Below are positions 1 through 6,571 of a DNA stretch of 10,449 nucleotides, one piece after another. Made by a program: the position numbers and the translations under genes. A model generated the notes under the pieces. That model searched no databases. It was not told where the DNA came from and was given only the letters and a program-made list of their open reading frames with translations. The stretch spans positions 1-10,449 of the forward strand of contig JACZKN010000377.1 in the NCBI GenBank assembly GCA_014859985.1, written 5' to 3'. The stretch comes from Candidatus Krumholzibacteriia bacterium (GTDB taxonomy: Bacteria > Krumholzibacteriota > Krumholzibacteriia > LZORAL124-64-63). Each line of letters starts with the position of its first letter. Position 1 is the first letter of the stretch.

Positions 1-540
1 ACGCCGCAATAGCGGTGCTTGTGCCGGCGCGACGGCGTCACCAGCCGGGCCAGGCGGTCCAGCAGCTGGTGCGGGGTCAGCAGCAGCTCGGTGCGGCCGT
101 CCGTGGTGGGCTTGCGCAGGCGGTAGACCAGCAGGTCGTCACCGAGGCGCCCCAGGCGCTCCCCGCTCAGAGGCGGCCGGGCACAGTACCGGACCAGCCG
201 CTCCAGGCCCTGGCGGTCCCAGCCCGGCACCGTCACCGACGCATCCAACGACCAGCCGCCGGCGTGGTCCGGCGTGTCCAGGGCATGGACCGACAGGTCG
301 TCCAGGTGGCCGTGGCGCAGCAGCCAGCGCAGGCCGCGCTGGCGCATCTTGGCCTGCACGGCCGCGAAATCCTCCTTGCCCAGGTCCAGGGCCGGGTGGA
401 AGACCGCGCCGCCCTCGCCGTCGGCGCTGAACACGCCGTCGGTCACCAGCACGTGGAAGTGGACGTGGCTGCCCAGGTAGCTGCCGAACCGATGCACGGA
501 CGCCACGGCCCCGTATCGGGCGCCCGGCGGCGCATCCACG
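1..540 (-). mobile_element. IS91-family (Y2/HUH) transposase fragment, 5'-truncated, runs off left edge
   Basis: The minus strand is open in one frame across this span and reads as the catalytic core of an IS91-family transposase, the rolling-circle HUH type that uses tyrosine cleavage. Visible landmarks are the metal-binding HVHFH motif at 453-467, preceded by VHRFGS and followed by VTDGVF; the segment VPGWDRQGLERLVRYCARPP with its tyrosine/cysteine motif at 171-188; LVYRLRKPTTDGRTELLLTP around 75-130; and RRHKHRYCG at the extreme left edge. The order and spacing match this family. The N-terminal zinc-finger half is absent: recognisable homology fades near 535-545, where an unrelated plus-strand coding remnant begins. 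The C-terminus lies beyond the window, so 3' intactness cannot be judged. It is probably inactive because the 5' half is missing. The exact left-of-gene breakpoint is approximate. Confidence 0.88.
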
Positions 541-551
541 GGCACATCTTC

Positions 552-827
552 GTGGAGGTGGGGCCGCGGGGGCTGGCCTGGCTGACGGTGGGCTACCTGC
601 CCTGCGCGGCCGCGGCCACCGCGCTGCAGCTGGTCACGGGCTACGATATCCTGCTGGCAGTGCGCGGGGGCCAGACGGTCCTGGCGGCGGTGGACGCCGC
701 CCCCCTCGGTGGCGTGCACGTGGTACGCTACGTCCTGTACGCCGTCGTCCACGGCGGCATGGGGATCACGCTGGGGGCCTTCCAGGTCGCCCTGTGGCGC
801 AGCCTGCGGCCGTGCGGGGCAGCCTGA
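552..827 (+). pseudogene. 3' remnant of an unrecognised integral membrane protein
   Basis: About 90 codons in one plus-strand frame read as a hydrophobic protein, with a likely membrane segment around GLAWLTVGYLPCAAAATAL and a second around YVLYAVVHGGMGITLGAF, ending in an arginine-bearing tail and TGA at 825-827. The frame stays open further left, but there it is only the antisense of the IS91 transposase, so the real coding part seems to begin near 545. No good ribosome binding site precedes the GTG codons at 552 or 558, which fits a 5'-truncated gene better than a small complete one. It lies 28 bp upstream of mgsA and may once have shared its transcript. I do not recognise the family. The alternative is an intact small membrane protein starting at GTG 552, or a chance open frame in GC-rich DNA; the hydrophobic pattern argues against chance. 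Confidence 0.5.
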
Positions 828-855
828 GCAACAAACGACCGAGAGGCTCGATCCC

Positions 856-1329
856 ATGAACAAACGCAAGTCCATCGCCCTGGTGGCCCACGACAACCGC
901 AAGAAGGACCTGGCCGAGTGGGTGCGGTACAACCACGGCACCCTGCGGGGCCACGACCTGGTGTGCACGGGCACCACGGGCCGCCTCATCGAGCAGACGC
1001 TGGCCGACAAGCTGGCCGAGGAGGGCAACGGCGGCCCGGTGCCCCGCGTTACGCGCCTGCGCTCGGGGCCCATGGGCGGGGACCAGCAGCTGGGCGCCAT
1101 GATCGCCGAGGGGCGCGTCGACGTGCTGATCTTCTTCTGGGACCCCATGGAGCCGCAGCCCCACGACGTGGACGTCAAGGCGCTGCTGCGCATCTCGGTG
1201 GTGTGCAACGTGCCGGTGGCCTGCAACCGCTCCACCGCCGATTTCCTGATCTCCTCGCCCCTGCTGGGCCGACCCTACCTGCCCATCGCGAAGGACTACT
1301 CCGGCTACCTGGACCGCGACCTGGAGTGA
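856..1329 (+). CDS. mgsA: Methylglyoxal synthase
   Basis: A cytosolic lyase that converts dihydroxyacetone phosphate to methylglyoxal and phosphate, a bypass of lower glycolysis under phosphate limitation or carbon overflow. The 157-residue product matches the family from end to end: IALVAHD with His12, the phosphate-binding TGTTG loop at 39-43, SGPMGGDQQ with the presumed catalytic base Asp76 (Asp71 in E. coli), FFWDP with Asp96, and PHDVDVKALLR with His103, Asp104 and Asp106 (His98 and Asp101 in E. coli). The ATG at 856 is preceded by GAGAGG at 841-846, a good ribosome binding site. Compared with E. coli MgsA the protein carries roughly 12 extra residues between the TGTTG loop and the GPMGGDQQ loop (about 48-66). 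No metabolic neighbour explains its placement; it faces the kinase gene convergently with 141 bp between stops, where no T-tailed hairpin is obvious. Confidence 0.97.
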   Translation: MNKRKSIALVAHDNRKKDLAEWVRYNHGTLRGHDLVCTGTTGRLIEQTLADKLAEEGNGGPVPRVTRLRSGPMGGDQQLGAMIAEGRVDVLIFFWDPMEPQPHDVDVKALLRISVVCNVPVACNRSTADFLISSPLLGRPYLPIAKDYSGYLDRDLE

Positions 1330-1470
1330 CGCTGCCGGCGCGGCGGGTGCCGGGGTGTGCCACGAACGGGCGGGCGGATTCCCTGCTCTGAACTCGGCCT
1401 GGTCGGGCAAGGGCGCGGCGGCGGGTTGGCCCACAGCAGGACCTATCACTCCGGCGTATCGCAGGGCGGG

Positions 1471-3345
1471 TCAGTTCACCGCCACGGTCTCGGGCAGCGG
1501 CAGCCAGCGCTGCACCGTGTGGCGCAAGGTACGCAGGTTGACCGGCTTGGACACGTAGTCGTTCATGCCCACAGCCAGGCATTGCTCACGATCCGCGGCG
1601 GAGGCGTGGGCGGTCAGGGCGATGATGGGAATCCCGGCGCAGGCGCCGCCGCGGGCGCGGATGTGCCGGGTCGCCGTCCAGCCGTCCATTTCGGGCATCT
1701 GGCAGTCCATCAGGATGATGTCCGGCACGGTGGCGTCCAGGGCCGTGAGCACCTCGCGGCCATTGGCCGCCAACAACACCTTGAAGCCCATGTTCTGCAG
1801 GGCCTTGAGCGCGACGATCTGGTTGACCTGGTTGTCCTCGGCGACCAGGGCCGTTCGGCCCTCGCCCGGCCGCTTCGCCTGGTCCGTCTCCGTAGCGGTC
1901 GCGGCGCTCGCCTCGCTCGCCGCCGCCACGGCCATGGGCAGTTCGAACCAGAACTCCGAACCCCGGCCCACCTCGCTGAAGACGCCGATGGTGCCGCCCA
2001 TCCGCTCGACCAGGTGCCTGGAGATCGCCAGGCCGAGGCCGGTTCCGCCGAAGCAGCGGGTCGTCGACGAATCGGCCTGGGTGAACTTCTCGAAGATCGC
2101 GGCCTGCTTGTCCGCAGGCACGCCAACGCCGGTATCCACGACGGCGACGCGCCAACGCGGATCGCCGCCCGGTCCCGGGCCGGTCCGGATACGGATGGTG
2201 ATGGAGCCCTGCTCGGTGAACTTGATCGCGTTGCCAACCAGGTTCAGCATCACCTGGCGGATCCGCACCGCGTCCCCCGACAGCTGCAGCGGCAGCCCGG
2301 ACCCGTAGTCGACGCCCAGCGCCAGCGCCTTGCCGGCGCAGATGGGGGCCACCATCATCTGCACCTCGCGGATGATGGCCCGGGGGTCGAAGGGCAGCTG
2401 CTCGATAGTCATGCGGCCTGCCTCGAGCTTGGATAGGTCCAGGATGTCGCTGATGACGTTCAATAGGTGGTTGGCCGAGGTCCGGATGAAGCCGAGCCAT
2501 TCCCGCTGTTCGGGTTCCAGCCGCGTCTCGTTGAGGAGATCGGCCATGCCAATGACGCCGTTCATGGGCGTGCGTAACTCGTGGCTCATGTTGGCCAAAA
2601 ACTCGCTCTTGGCCTGGCCCGCGCGCACGATGGCCACCTGGTGATCCTCGACCCGCTGCAGCATCTCGTTGAAGCCGTCGACCAGCATGCCGATCTCGTC
2701 GGTCGAGCAATTGGGTACGCGGATCGAGTAGTCCCGGCTGTGGGCAACAGTACGCGTCGCCGCGGCGAGCCGGCTGATGGGCGCGGAAATGGTCCGCTGC
2801 AGCCGCTCGCTGATGGCCATCACGATCAGCATCACGACCAGGCTCAATCCGGTCAGGAACAGCAGGAGCCGCTGCATCTGGCTGTGGCTCTCCCGCAGGT
2901 CGTAGGCCAGCGCAAGGGACCCGACGGTATCCGCGTTCCAGGTCACGGGCACCTTCATGATCATGTACCCGGACTGCGTCACCGGCACCCTCAGGGGCAG
3001 GCGCGAGGGGTGCAGCATGGTGTCAGTGAAGGCCTCGCCGTAGCTGGCCAGGGTCGTGTCGCCGATGGCGCAGAGGACCGCGCCCTTCACCGAGGGGATG
3101 GCGCCGAACCCGGCCAGGGTCGTGGTGGCGAATCCCGGGTCGTCGAACATGATCGAGGTGGCGCAGTTGTCGGCCACGACGCAGGCCAGGGATTCGAGCT
3201 CCCAGGCCAACCGGTCGCGGACGCTGGTCATCTGGTAGCGGAACATGGCGCTGCTGACCATGCCCACCACCAGCAGGTTGCAGCCGAGGATGACCAGGCG
3301 CAGCTTGGTCCTGATGGACCGGTTCCTGAGGAGGCACACGTTCAT
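1471..3345 (-). CDS. Hybrid sensor histidine kinase (CHASE8-HAMP-HisKA-HATPase-REC)
   Basis: An inner-membrane sensor kinase of 624 residues. In order: a short cytoplasmic N-terminus; transmembrane helix about 14-36; a periplasmic domain about 37-157 resembling CHASE8, the sensor type of YfiN; a second helix about 158-180; HAMP about 181-234; HisKA with the phospho-acceptor His255 in SHELRTPMNG; HATPase with N box Asn372 (NLVGNAIKF), G1 around Asp404 (DTGVG), F box FEKFTQ at 418-423 and G2 GGTGLGLAI at 433-441; then a receiver domain about 498-612 with acidic Glu503/Asp504, phospho-acceptor Asp547 (LMDCQMPEMDG), Thr578 and Lys600. All catalytic residues are present, so it should be active. 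There is no Hpt domain and no output domain, so a separate Hpt protein and response regulator are needed and are not in the window. It is the last gene of the receptor-yfiR-kinase operon. The ATG at 3345 is the only near in-frame Met start, but its own ribosome binding site is poor; the strong GAGGAG site serves a mini-ORF ending on this start. Confidence 0.95.
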   Translation of the reverse strand: MNVCLLRNRSIRTKLRLVILGCNLLVVGMVSSAMFRYQMTSVRDRLAWELESLACVVADNCATSIMFDDPGFATTTLAGFGAIPSVKGAVLCAIGDTTLASYGEAFTDTMLHPSRLPLRVPVTQSGYMIMKVPVTWNADTVGSLALAYDLRESHSQMQRLLLFLTGLSLVVMLIVMAISERLQRTISAPISRLAAATRTVAHSRDYSIRVPNCSTDEIGMLVDGFNEMLQRVEDHQVAIVRAGQAKSEFLANMSHELRTPMNGVIGMADLLNETRLEPEQREWLGFIRTSANHLLNVISDILDLSKLEAGRMTIEQLPFDPRAIIREVQMMVAPICAGKALALGVDYGSGLPLQLSGDAVRIRQVMLNLVGNAIKFTEQGSITIRIRTGPGPGGDPRWRVAVVDTGVGVPADKQAAIFEKFTQADSSTTRCFGGTGLGLAISRHLVERMGGTIGVFSEVGRGSEFWFELPMAVAAASEASAATATETDQAKRPGEGRTALVAEDNQVNQIVALKALQNMGFKVLLAANGREVLTALDATVPDIILMDCQMPEMDGWTATRHIRARGGACAGIPIIALTAHASAADREQCLAVGMNDYVSKPVNLRTLRHTVQRWLPLPETVAVN

Positions 3346-3359
3346 GGTGTCGCGCTCAT
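3342..3359 (-). other. Five-codon mini-ORF coupled to the kinase start
   Basis: The strong GAGGAG (3368-3373) near the yfiR stop sits 8 nt before an ATG at 3359 but 22 nt before the kinase ATG at 3345. The ORF from 3359 encodes MSATP and stops at a TGA that overlaps the kinase ATG as ATGA. This arrangement would let ribosomes terminate and restart at the kinase, or act as a leader that tunes its level. It may also be chance: GAGGAG also encodes the final two glutamates of YfiR. Confidence 0.35.
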
Positions 3360-3364
3360 CACGT

Positions 3365-3925
3365 TCACTCCTCGATGATCGTCGCCATCTTCAGCAGCTG
3401 GGAACTGATGGTCAGGTTCGCCGCCTGGGCCCGGCGGACGTTGATCAGCAGACGGATCTTGCCGCGGTTGTTCACGAGTTGGATCATGCCGCCGCGCTCG
3501 CAGAACTCGTCAGTGCTGCTGACGGTCAGGATCGGCCGGGACTCCGCCCGAGCGAGGATCGAATCCAGGGCCCCGCCCGATCCCGGGGTCACGTACAGCA
3601 GGTCACAGTCCAGCAGGGCCCCGTCGTCGGCACGGCCGAGCACGCGCAGTCTGCCCCCCCCGAAGCTCCTGCCGTCGAGCTCCTGCAGCGCCGCAGCGGC
3701 GCCGTCGTCCCCGATCACGGCGAGAGTCAACGTGTCGGTCCTGGCGATGGGCCAAGTCACGACCTTGCAGAAGTTGAAGATGAAGGCCGCGGCGATCCGG
3801 TCCTCGGTACTCAGACCCCTTGCTGCGGCAGCAGTCGCCCGAGGCTGCGCCAGGGCCAGGGCAAGGAGGCAGCACAGCGCGAACCTGCGGCCGGCTATCC
3901 GTCCGACTTTCATCGTGAATGTCAT
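3365..3925 (-). CDS. YfiR/HmsC-like periplasmic protein (DUF4154)
   Basis: A 186-residue exported protein. The N-terminus has basic residues then a hydrophobic stretch (FALCCLLALALA) and an Ala-rich cleavage region near 30-36, a typical signal peptide. The mature part follows the YfiR/DUF4154 pattern: IAAAFIFNFCKVVTWP at about 44-59, a beta strand LTLAVIGDD, the GRSFGGGRLRV strand, DCDLLYV at 106-112, PILTVSSTDEFCERGGMI at 131-148, the closing NNRGKIRLLINVRRAQAANL and SSQLLKMA. Family knowledge: P. aeruginosa YfiR is a periplasmic repressor that binds the CHASE8-bearing cyclase YfiN. The neighbouring kinase has a similar sensor, so YfiR may control it; that is inference. Three cysteines remain in the mature part (53, 107, 142), so at most one disulfide pair plus one free. 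The ATG overlaps the receptor stop as ATGA, implying translational coupling; AAGGTGG lies 10 nt upstream. A run of eight G (3654-3661) encodes Gly89-Gly91. Confidence 0.9.
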   Translation of the reverse strand: MTFTMKVGRIAGRRFALCCLLALALAQPRATAAAARGLSTEDRIAAAFIFNFCKVVTWPIARTDTLTLAVIGDDGAAAALQELDGRSFGGGRLRVLGRADDGALLDCDLLYVTPGSGGALDSILARAESRPILTVSSTDEFCERGGMIQLVNNRGKIRLLINVRRAQAANLTISSQLLKMATIIEE

Positions 3926-5970
3926 GGGCGGATGACCACCTTCAGCCGGAACGAGCGGCCGTCCTGCCGGAGGCCGTTCTGCACCAGTTCGGGGCCGCCC
4001 GGATGCCAGTGTTCGCTGTCGAACAGGTTGCGTACGCCGATCGAGAGCTCGTAGGGCGCGTTCAGGGGCGCGTGCACGAGGTTCAGATTGGTCAGCAGGA
4101 ATCCCGCGGTGTGGCCGCCGCGCGGGGTCTCCCGTGCGCTGAAGAACAGGAACTCCAGGCCGAGAGTCGTCGGGGCCGGCAAGACCTGCCGCAGCAGGTT
4201 GAGCTTCGCCGTCTGCCGGGGGGAATTGGTCAGGTCCAGATCGCCGTCTTCGTACCGGGCGTCCTGGTAGGCGTAGCTGGCCGTGGCCGTCAGAGTGGAA
4301 CCGGAGCGGTACCGGACCTCCAGTTCCGCGCCGAGGACCTCGACTGCGCTCTCGTTGCGGAACACCAGGAGCCCGTCGGCGGGATCCTCGACCTGTTCGA
4401 TCAGGTCCCGGTTCGCGTAGCGAAACAGCGACAGGGAGCCACTGGCGGCGGCCCCCAGCGCCTGGTCCAGGACCAGCTCGGCCGTCTTGATCGTTTCCGG
4501 CTGCAGGTCGGGGTTGGCTTTCTGGGTAGTGCCGCCGTCGCCGTAGTAGAGCTCGAATACGTTAGGCGCGCGGAAGGCGGACCCGTAGATGAACTTGGTC
4601 ACCGTGCCGTCGACCGGCTCGGCCACCAGCGCCAGGCGGGGGTTCGTCGAGGATCCGAAAGTGGAATATTCGTCCCAGCGGACACCGAGATTGAGACGGA
4701 CGCGCCGACTGATCTCGACGTCGCCCAGCAGGTAGACCGCGCCGTTGTAGGAATCCTGGCGGTCGTCGGTGTACGACCAGTAGGGATCCTCGTCCCACAC
4801 GGCCTGGTCCTGCTGAAAACTGCGGCGGAACTCGCCGCCGACGGCCACCATGTGCCCGCCGCCCACCTGCCGGGTCAGCTGGAGCTCGCTGTCCAGCCAG
4901 CGCCCGATCCCGTTGTCGCGCATGACCACGGGCGCCGGGGGGTCGCCCTCGTCCGCGTAGTCGTAGACCCAGGCCCCGTCGTAGTCGTAGCTGCCGTAGG
5001 CGACCCGGGTCAGGAGACGGGTGCGGGACGCCACCTCGCCGTCATACCAGGCGGCGATGGAGCGGTTGTCGTCCTCGGTCCGGGTGCGGGAGTCGTTGAA
5101 TATGGTCCCCCAGGGGGCCGTCGGTACGTGCTTGCGTCCTGTACTCAATAGGGCTTCCAGATGCAGGGGCCCGCGGTCGACGCGGCCGAACAGGCGCTGC
5201 CAGGTGGCCTCGTCACAGTCCTCGGCAACGCCGTTGTTGGTCAGGGGATCGTCGAACTCCGCGAAGTAGTGGTCCTGGCCCCGGACGCGTCCGGCCGAGG
5301 CCGAGACCAGGACGCTGATTCCGTCCTCGGCGTAGCTGCCGGCGGCGATCTGGCCGCCGAGGGCGCCGAAGCTGCCTGCGTGGCCCGTGACCTGGATGCC
5401 CTCGTACTCGTGGGCGGACTTGGTGATGATATTGACGATGGCGAAGACGGCGCTGGTGCCGTAGAGCGACGAGCTGGGACCGCGGATGATCTCGATACGC
5501 TGGATGAGATCCAGGTCGAGCGGAAAGGCCGTGTCTGGCGTCGTTGCATCGTAGACGTTCTCGTTCAGGCGTATGCCGTCGATCAAGACCAGGACGCGCG
5601 AATTGTAATCGCCAGGTCGACCGAAACCGCGAACGCCCAGGTATTCGTAGTTGCGATCGTAGGTGGTGTAGAAGCCCCGGACCGAGGCCAGGACCTCGGC
5701 GAGGGTGCGGTAGCCGAAGCCCTTGATCTCACGGGCCGTGACGATGGTGATCGATGACGGGGCGTCCTTGGCCTCCTGCTCGAACTTGGAGGCGCCGTAG
5801 ACGACGTCCGTCTGCATCAGGTCGGCGAGGGAGAGATCGGTGTAGTCCACCGGATCTTCCGCCGCCGGCGTGCTCGGTGCCGGGCCCGCCATTGCGGCCA
5901 GGATCAGCCCTGCAAGCAGGGTTCCGGGCCATTGGCGGGAGCGCAGACGGACGATAGATCGACCCGACAT
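3922..5970 (-). CDS. TonB-dependent outer-membrane receptor
   Basis: A 682-residue outer-membrane receptor that should take up or sense a ligand using TonB energy. Residues 1 to about 37 are a signal peptide (basic, then TLLAGLILAAMAGPA, cleavage near STPAAED). A conserved linker DLSLADLMQTDVV (45-57), typical of the receptor subgroup often found beside YfiR proteins, precedes the plug domain at about 66-185: APSSITIVTAREIKGFGYRT, GVRGFGRPGDYNSRVLVLID, IEIIRGPSSSLYGTSA and NIITK. The remainder is a beta-barrel with alternating hydrophobic strands, the FRAPNVFELYYG barrel motif, and a family-typical C-terminus (GVRNLFD...QDGRSFRLKVVIRP). I see no clear TonB box. The frame is open for about 110 codons further upstream, but ATG at 5970 has a strong AGGAGG site 6 nt before it and begins the signal peptide, while the upstream part overlaps an antisense transposon remnant. 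The ligand cannot be told: siderophore, vitamin or glycan are all possible. It heads the operon with yfiR and the hybrid kinase. Confidence 0.94.
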   Translation of the reverse strand: MSGRSIVRLRSRQWPGTLLAGLILAAMAGPAPSTPAAEDPVDYTDLSLADLMQTDVVYGASKFEQEAKDAPSSITIVTAREIKGFGYRTLAEVLASVRGFYTTYDRNYEYLGVRGFGRPGDYNSRVLVLIDGIRLNENVYDATTPDTAFPLDLDLIQRIEIIRGPSSSLYGTSAVFAIVNIITKSAHEYEGIQVTGHAGSFGALGGQIAAGSYAEDGISVLVSASAGRVRGQDHYFAEFDDPLTNNGVAEDCDEATWQRLFGRVDRGPLHLEALLSTGRKHVPTAPWGTIFNDSRTRTEDDNRSIAAWYDGEVASRTRLLTRVAYGSYDYDGAWVYDYADEGDPPAPVVMRDNGIGRWLDSELQLTRQVGGGHMVAVGGEFRRSFQQDQAVWDEDPYWSYTDDRQDSYNGAVYLLGDVEISRRVRLNLGVRWDEYSTFGSSTNPRLALVAEPVDGTVTKFIYGSAFRAPNVFELYYGDGGTTQKANPDLQPETIKTAELVLDQALGAAASGSLSLFRYANRDLIEQVEDPADGLLVFRNESAVEVLGAELEVRYRSGSTLTATASYAYQDARYEDGDLDLTNSPRQTAKLNLLRQVLPAPTTLGLEFLFFSARETPRGGHTAGFLLTNLNLVHAPLNAPYELSIGVRNLFDSEHWHPGGPELVQNGLRQDGRSFRLKVVIRP

Positions 5971-5976
5971 CGCAGG

Positions 5977-5982
5977 CCTCCT
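5977..5982 (-). promoter_or_regulatory. Ribosome binding site fixing the TonB receptor start
   Basis: AGGAGG on the minus strand, six bases before the ATG at 5970. This decides the start against the longer open frame reaching to 6300, which begins inside a transposon remnant. No convincing -35/-10 pair was found between here and the remnant. Confidence 0.8.
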
Positions 5983-6041
5983 GAGCTGCTTAAGGTATCC
6001 CGGGCGAACAGGCCGCCCCTTGTCCTGCGCTGATGGCATTG

Positions 6042-6075
6042 AATCGGCGCGATCATCCGGCACTTGATGCCGATT
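6042..6075. promoter_or_regulatory. Nested inverted repeats upstream of the receptor operon (possible operator)
   Basis: AATCGGC at 6042-6048 is matched by its complement GCCGATT at 6069-6075, and inside this lies CGGCA (6058-6062) with TGCCG (6068-6072) around a 5-base spacer. The pair lies 72-105 bp upstream of the receptor ATG, where an operator would be expected. The arms are short and such repeats arise by chance in GC-rich DNA, so this is only a candidate. Confidence 0.25.
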
Positions 6076-6095
6076 TCGTGCGTAAGCCGGTGAAA

Positions 6096-6213
6096 GAGCC
6101 GATCCCGCCCCTGGTGACCCCGCCCCGGCACCACAAGCACCGGTACTGCGGGGTGCCTGGCGCCCAACGCGACTTTGCGGCAGGCGGTGACCGCCAGCGC
6201 GGGCCCGGCCGGG
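6096..6213 (+). pseudogene. IS91-family transposase remnant (frameshifted short fragment)
   Basis: The plus strand encodes PPLVTPPRHHKHRYCGV to base 6155, then, after one extra base at about 6156, continues in the next frame as LAPNATLRQAVTASAGPAG. Together these are the family sequence that follows the catalytic core of IS91 transposases (…HKHRYCGVLAPN…LRQAV). Homology before 6096 and after about 6213 is not recognisable. The same protein segment is found in opposite orientation at the left edge of the window, with about four of five bases matching over 29 bp by eye, so these are different, diverged copies. The fragment overlaps the open frame upstream of the receptor and lies about 125 bp from its start codon. 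Confidence 0.8.
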
Positions 6214-6571
6214 CCGCCGCCGCAGGGCGAGCCGGTCCATGCCCTGAGCTTGCCGCTGGACCCGGGTTCCGGGACCCTGCGCTGGCCACTGACCCAGCAA
6301 CAGGGGGTCCGGTGCTCGATCCTGGGGGGGGGTTCATGATCCACCAACTACGCCGCGACGGCGGATAGGCAATCCAACCGCCCATTCGCTCCCTTAGCGC
6401 ACCCCGCCGCGCCACCGCTCGTCAAACCGGACCCCCGCCCAGGCGCCGTCCCCCTTCCGCAGCTTGGCCGCTACCCGCTCCTGACCGCGATTCCGCACAC
6501 ACCCCGACGCCTGCCGCCGGCGTCCGGGGTCGGCGCCGTCGGCCGCTCGGGCCGTTGTCATGGTCGAGGGG
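6214..6571. other. Non-coding stretch between two IS91 remnants
   Basis: No gene is supported here: open frames have no recognisable motifs or ribosome binding sites. The part next to 6571 is the 3' flank of the minus-strand transposase remnant and includes the hairpin at 6502-6529. A run of nine G at 6324-6332 is present and is a likely site for sequencing or assembly error. Where one element ends and the other begins is not visible. Confidence 0.55.
6502..6529. repeat. GC-rich hairpin just downstream of the IS91 transposase remnant
   Basis: CCCCGACGCC at 6502-6511 pairs with GGCGTCCGGGG at 6519-6529, a ten-base-pair stem with one bulged base and a seven-base loop. It lies 43 bp beyond the stop of the transposase remnant, on its 3' side. 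IS91/ISCR-type elements lack terminal inverted repeats but carry subterminal hairpins at the ends recognised in rolling-circle transposition, so this could mark the element end. No T-run follows, so it is not a typical terminator. Confidence 0.4.

Noticed and set aside
15..551. Long plus-strand open frame as a real N-terminal region of a 270-residue protein
   Set aside because: It is the antisense of a clear IS91 transposase and its translation is low-complexity Ala/Gln/Arg-rich; only the part after about 545 looks like protein.
766..1449. A 227-residue minus-strand open frame over mgsA
   Set aside because: mgsA is certain on the other strand; this translation has only GC-driven composition and no motifs.
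1330..1470. Bidirectional terminator between the convergent mgsA and kinase genes
   Set aside because: No stable hairpin followed by a T-run was visible on either strand.
1357..2436. Long plus-strand frames over the kinase (also 2581-3378)
   Set aside because: Antisense shadows of a kinase with complete catalytic motifs.
3919..5151. 410-residue plus-strand open frame over the receptor
   Set aside because: Antisense shadow of a TonB receptor with plug and barrel motifs; no ribosome binding site or domain.
6058..6072. Sigma54 promoter at GGCAC...TGC upstream of the receptor
   Set aside because: Spacing and the second element do not fit the -24/-12 consensus; it is better read as a short inverted repeat.
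5971..6300. Upstream extension of the TonB receptor to give 792 residues
   Set aside because: The extension has no homology pattern, overlaps an IS91 fragment on the other strand, and ATG 5970 has AGGAGG and starts a signal peptide.
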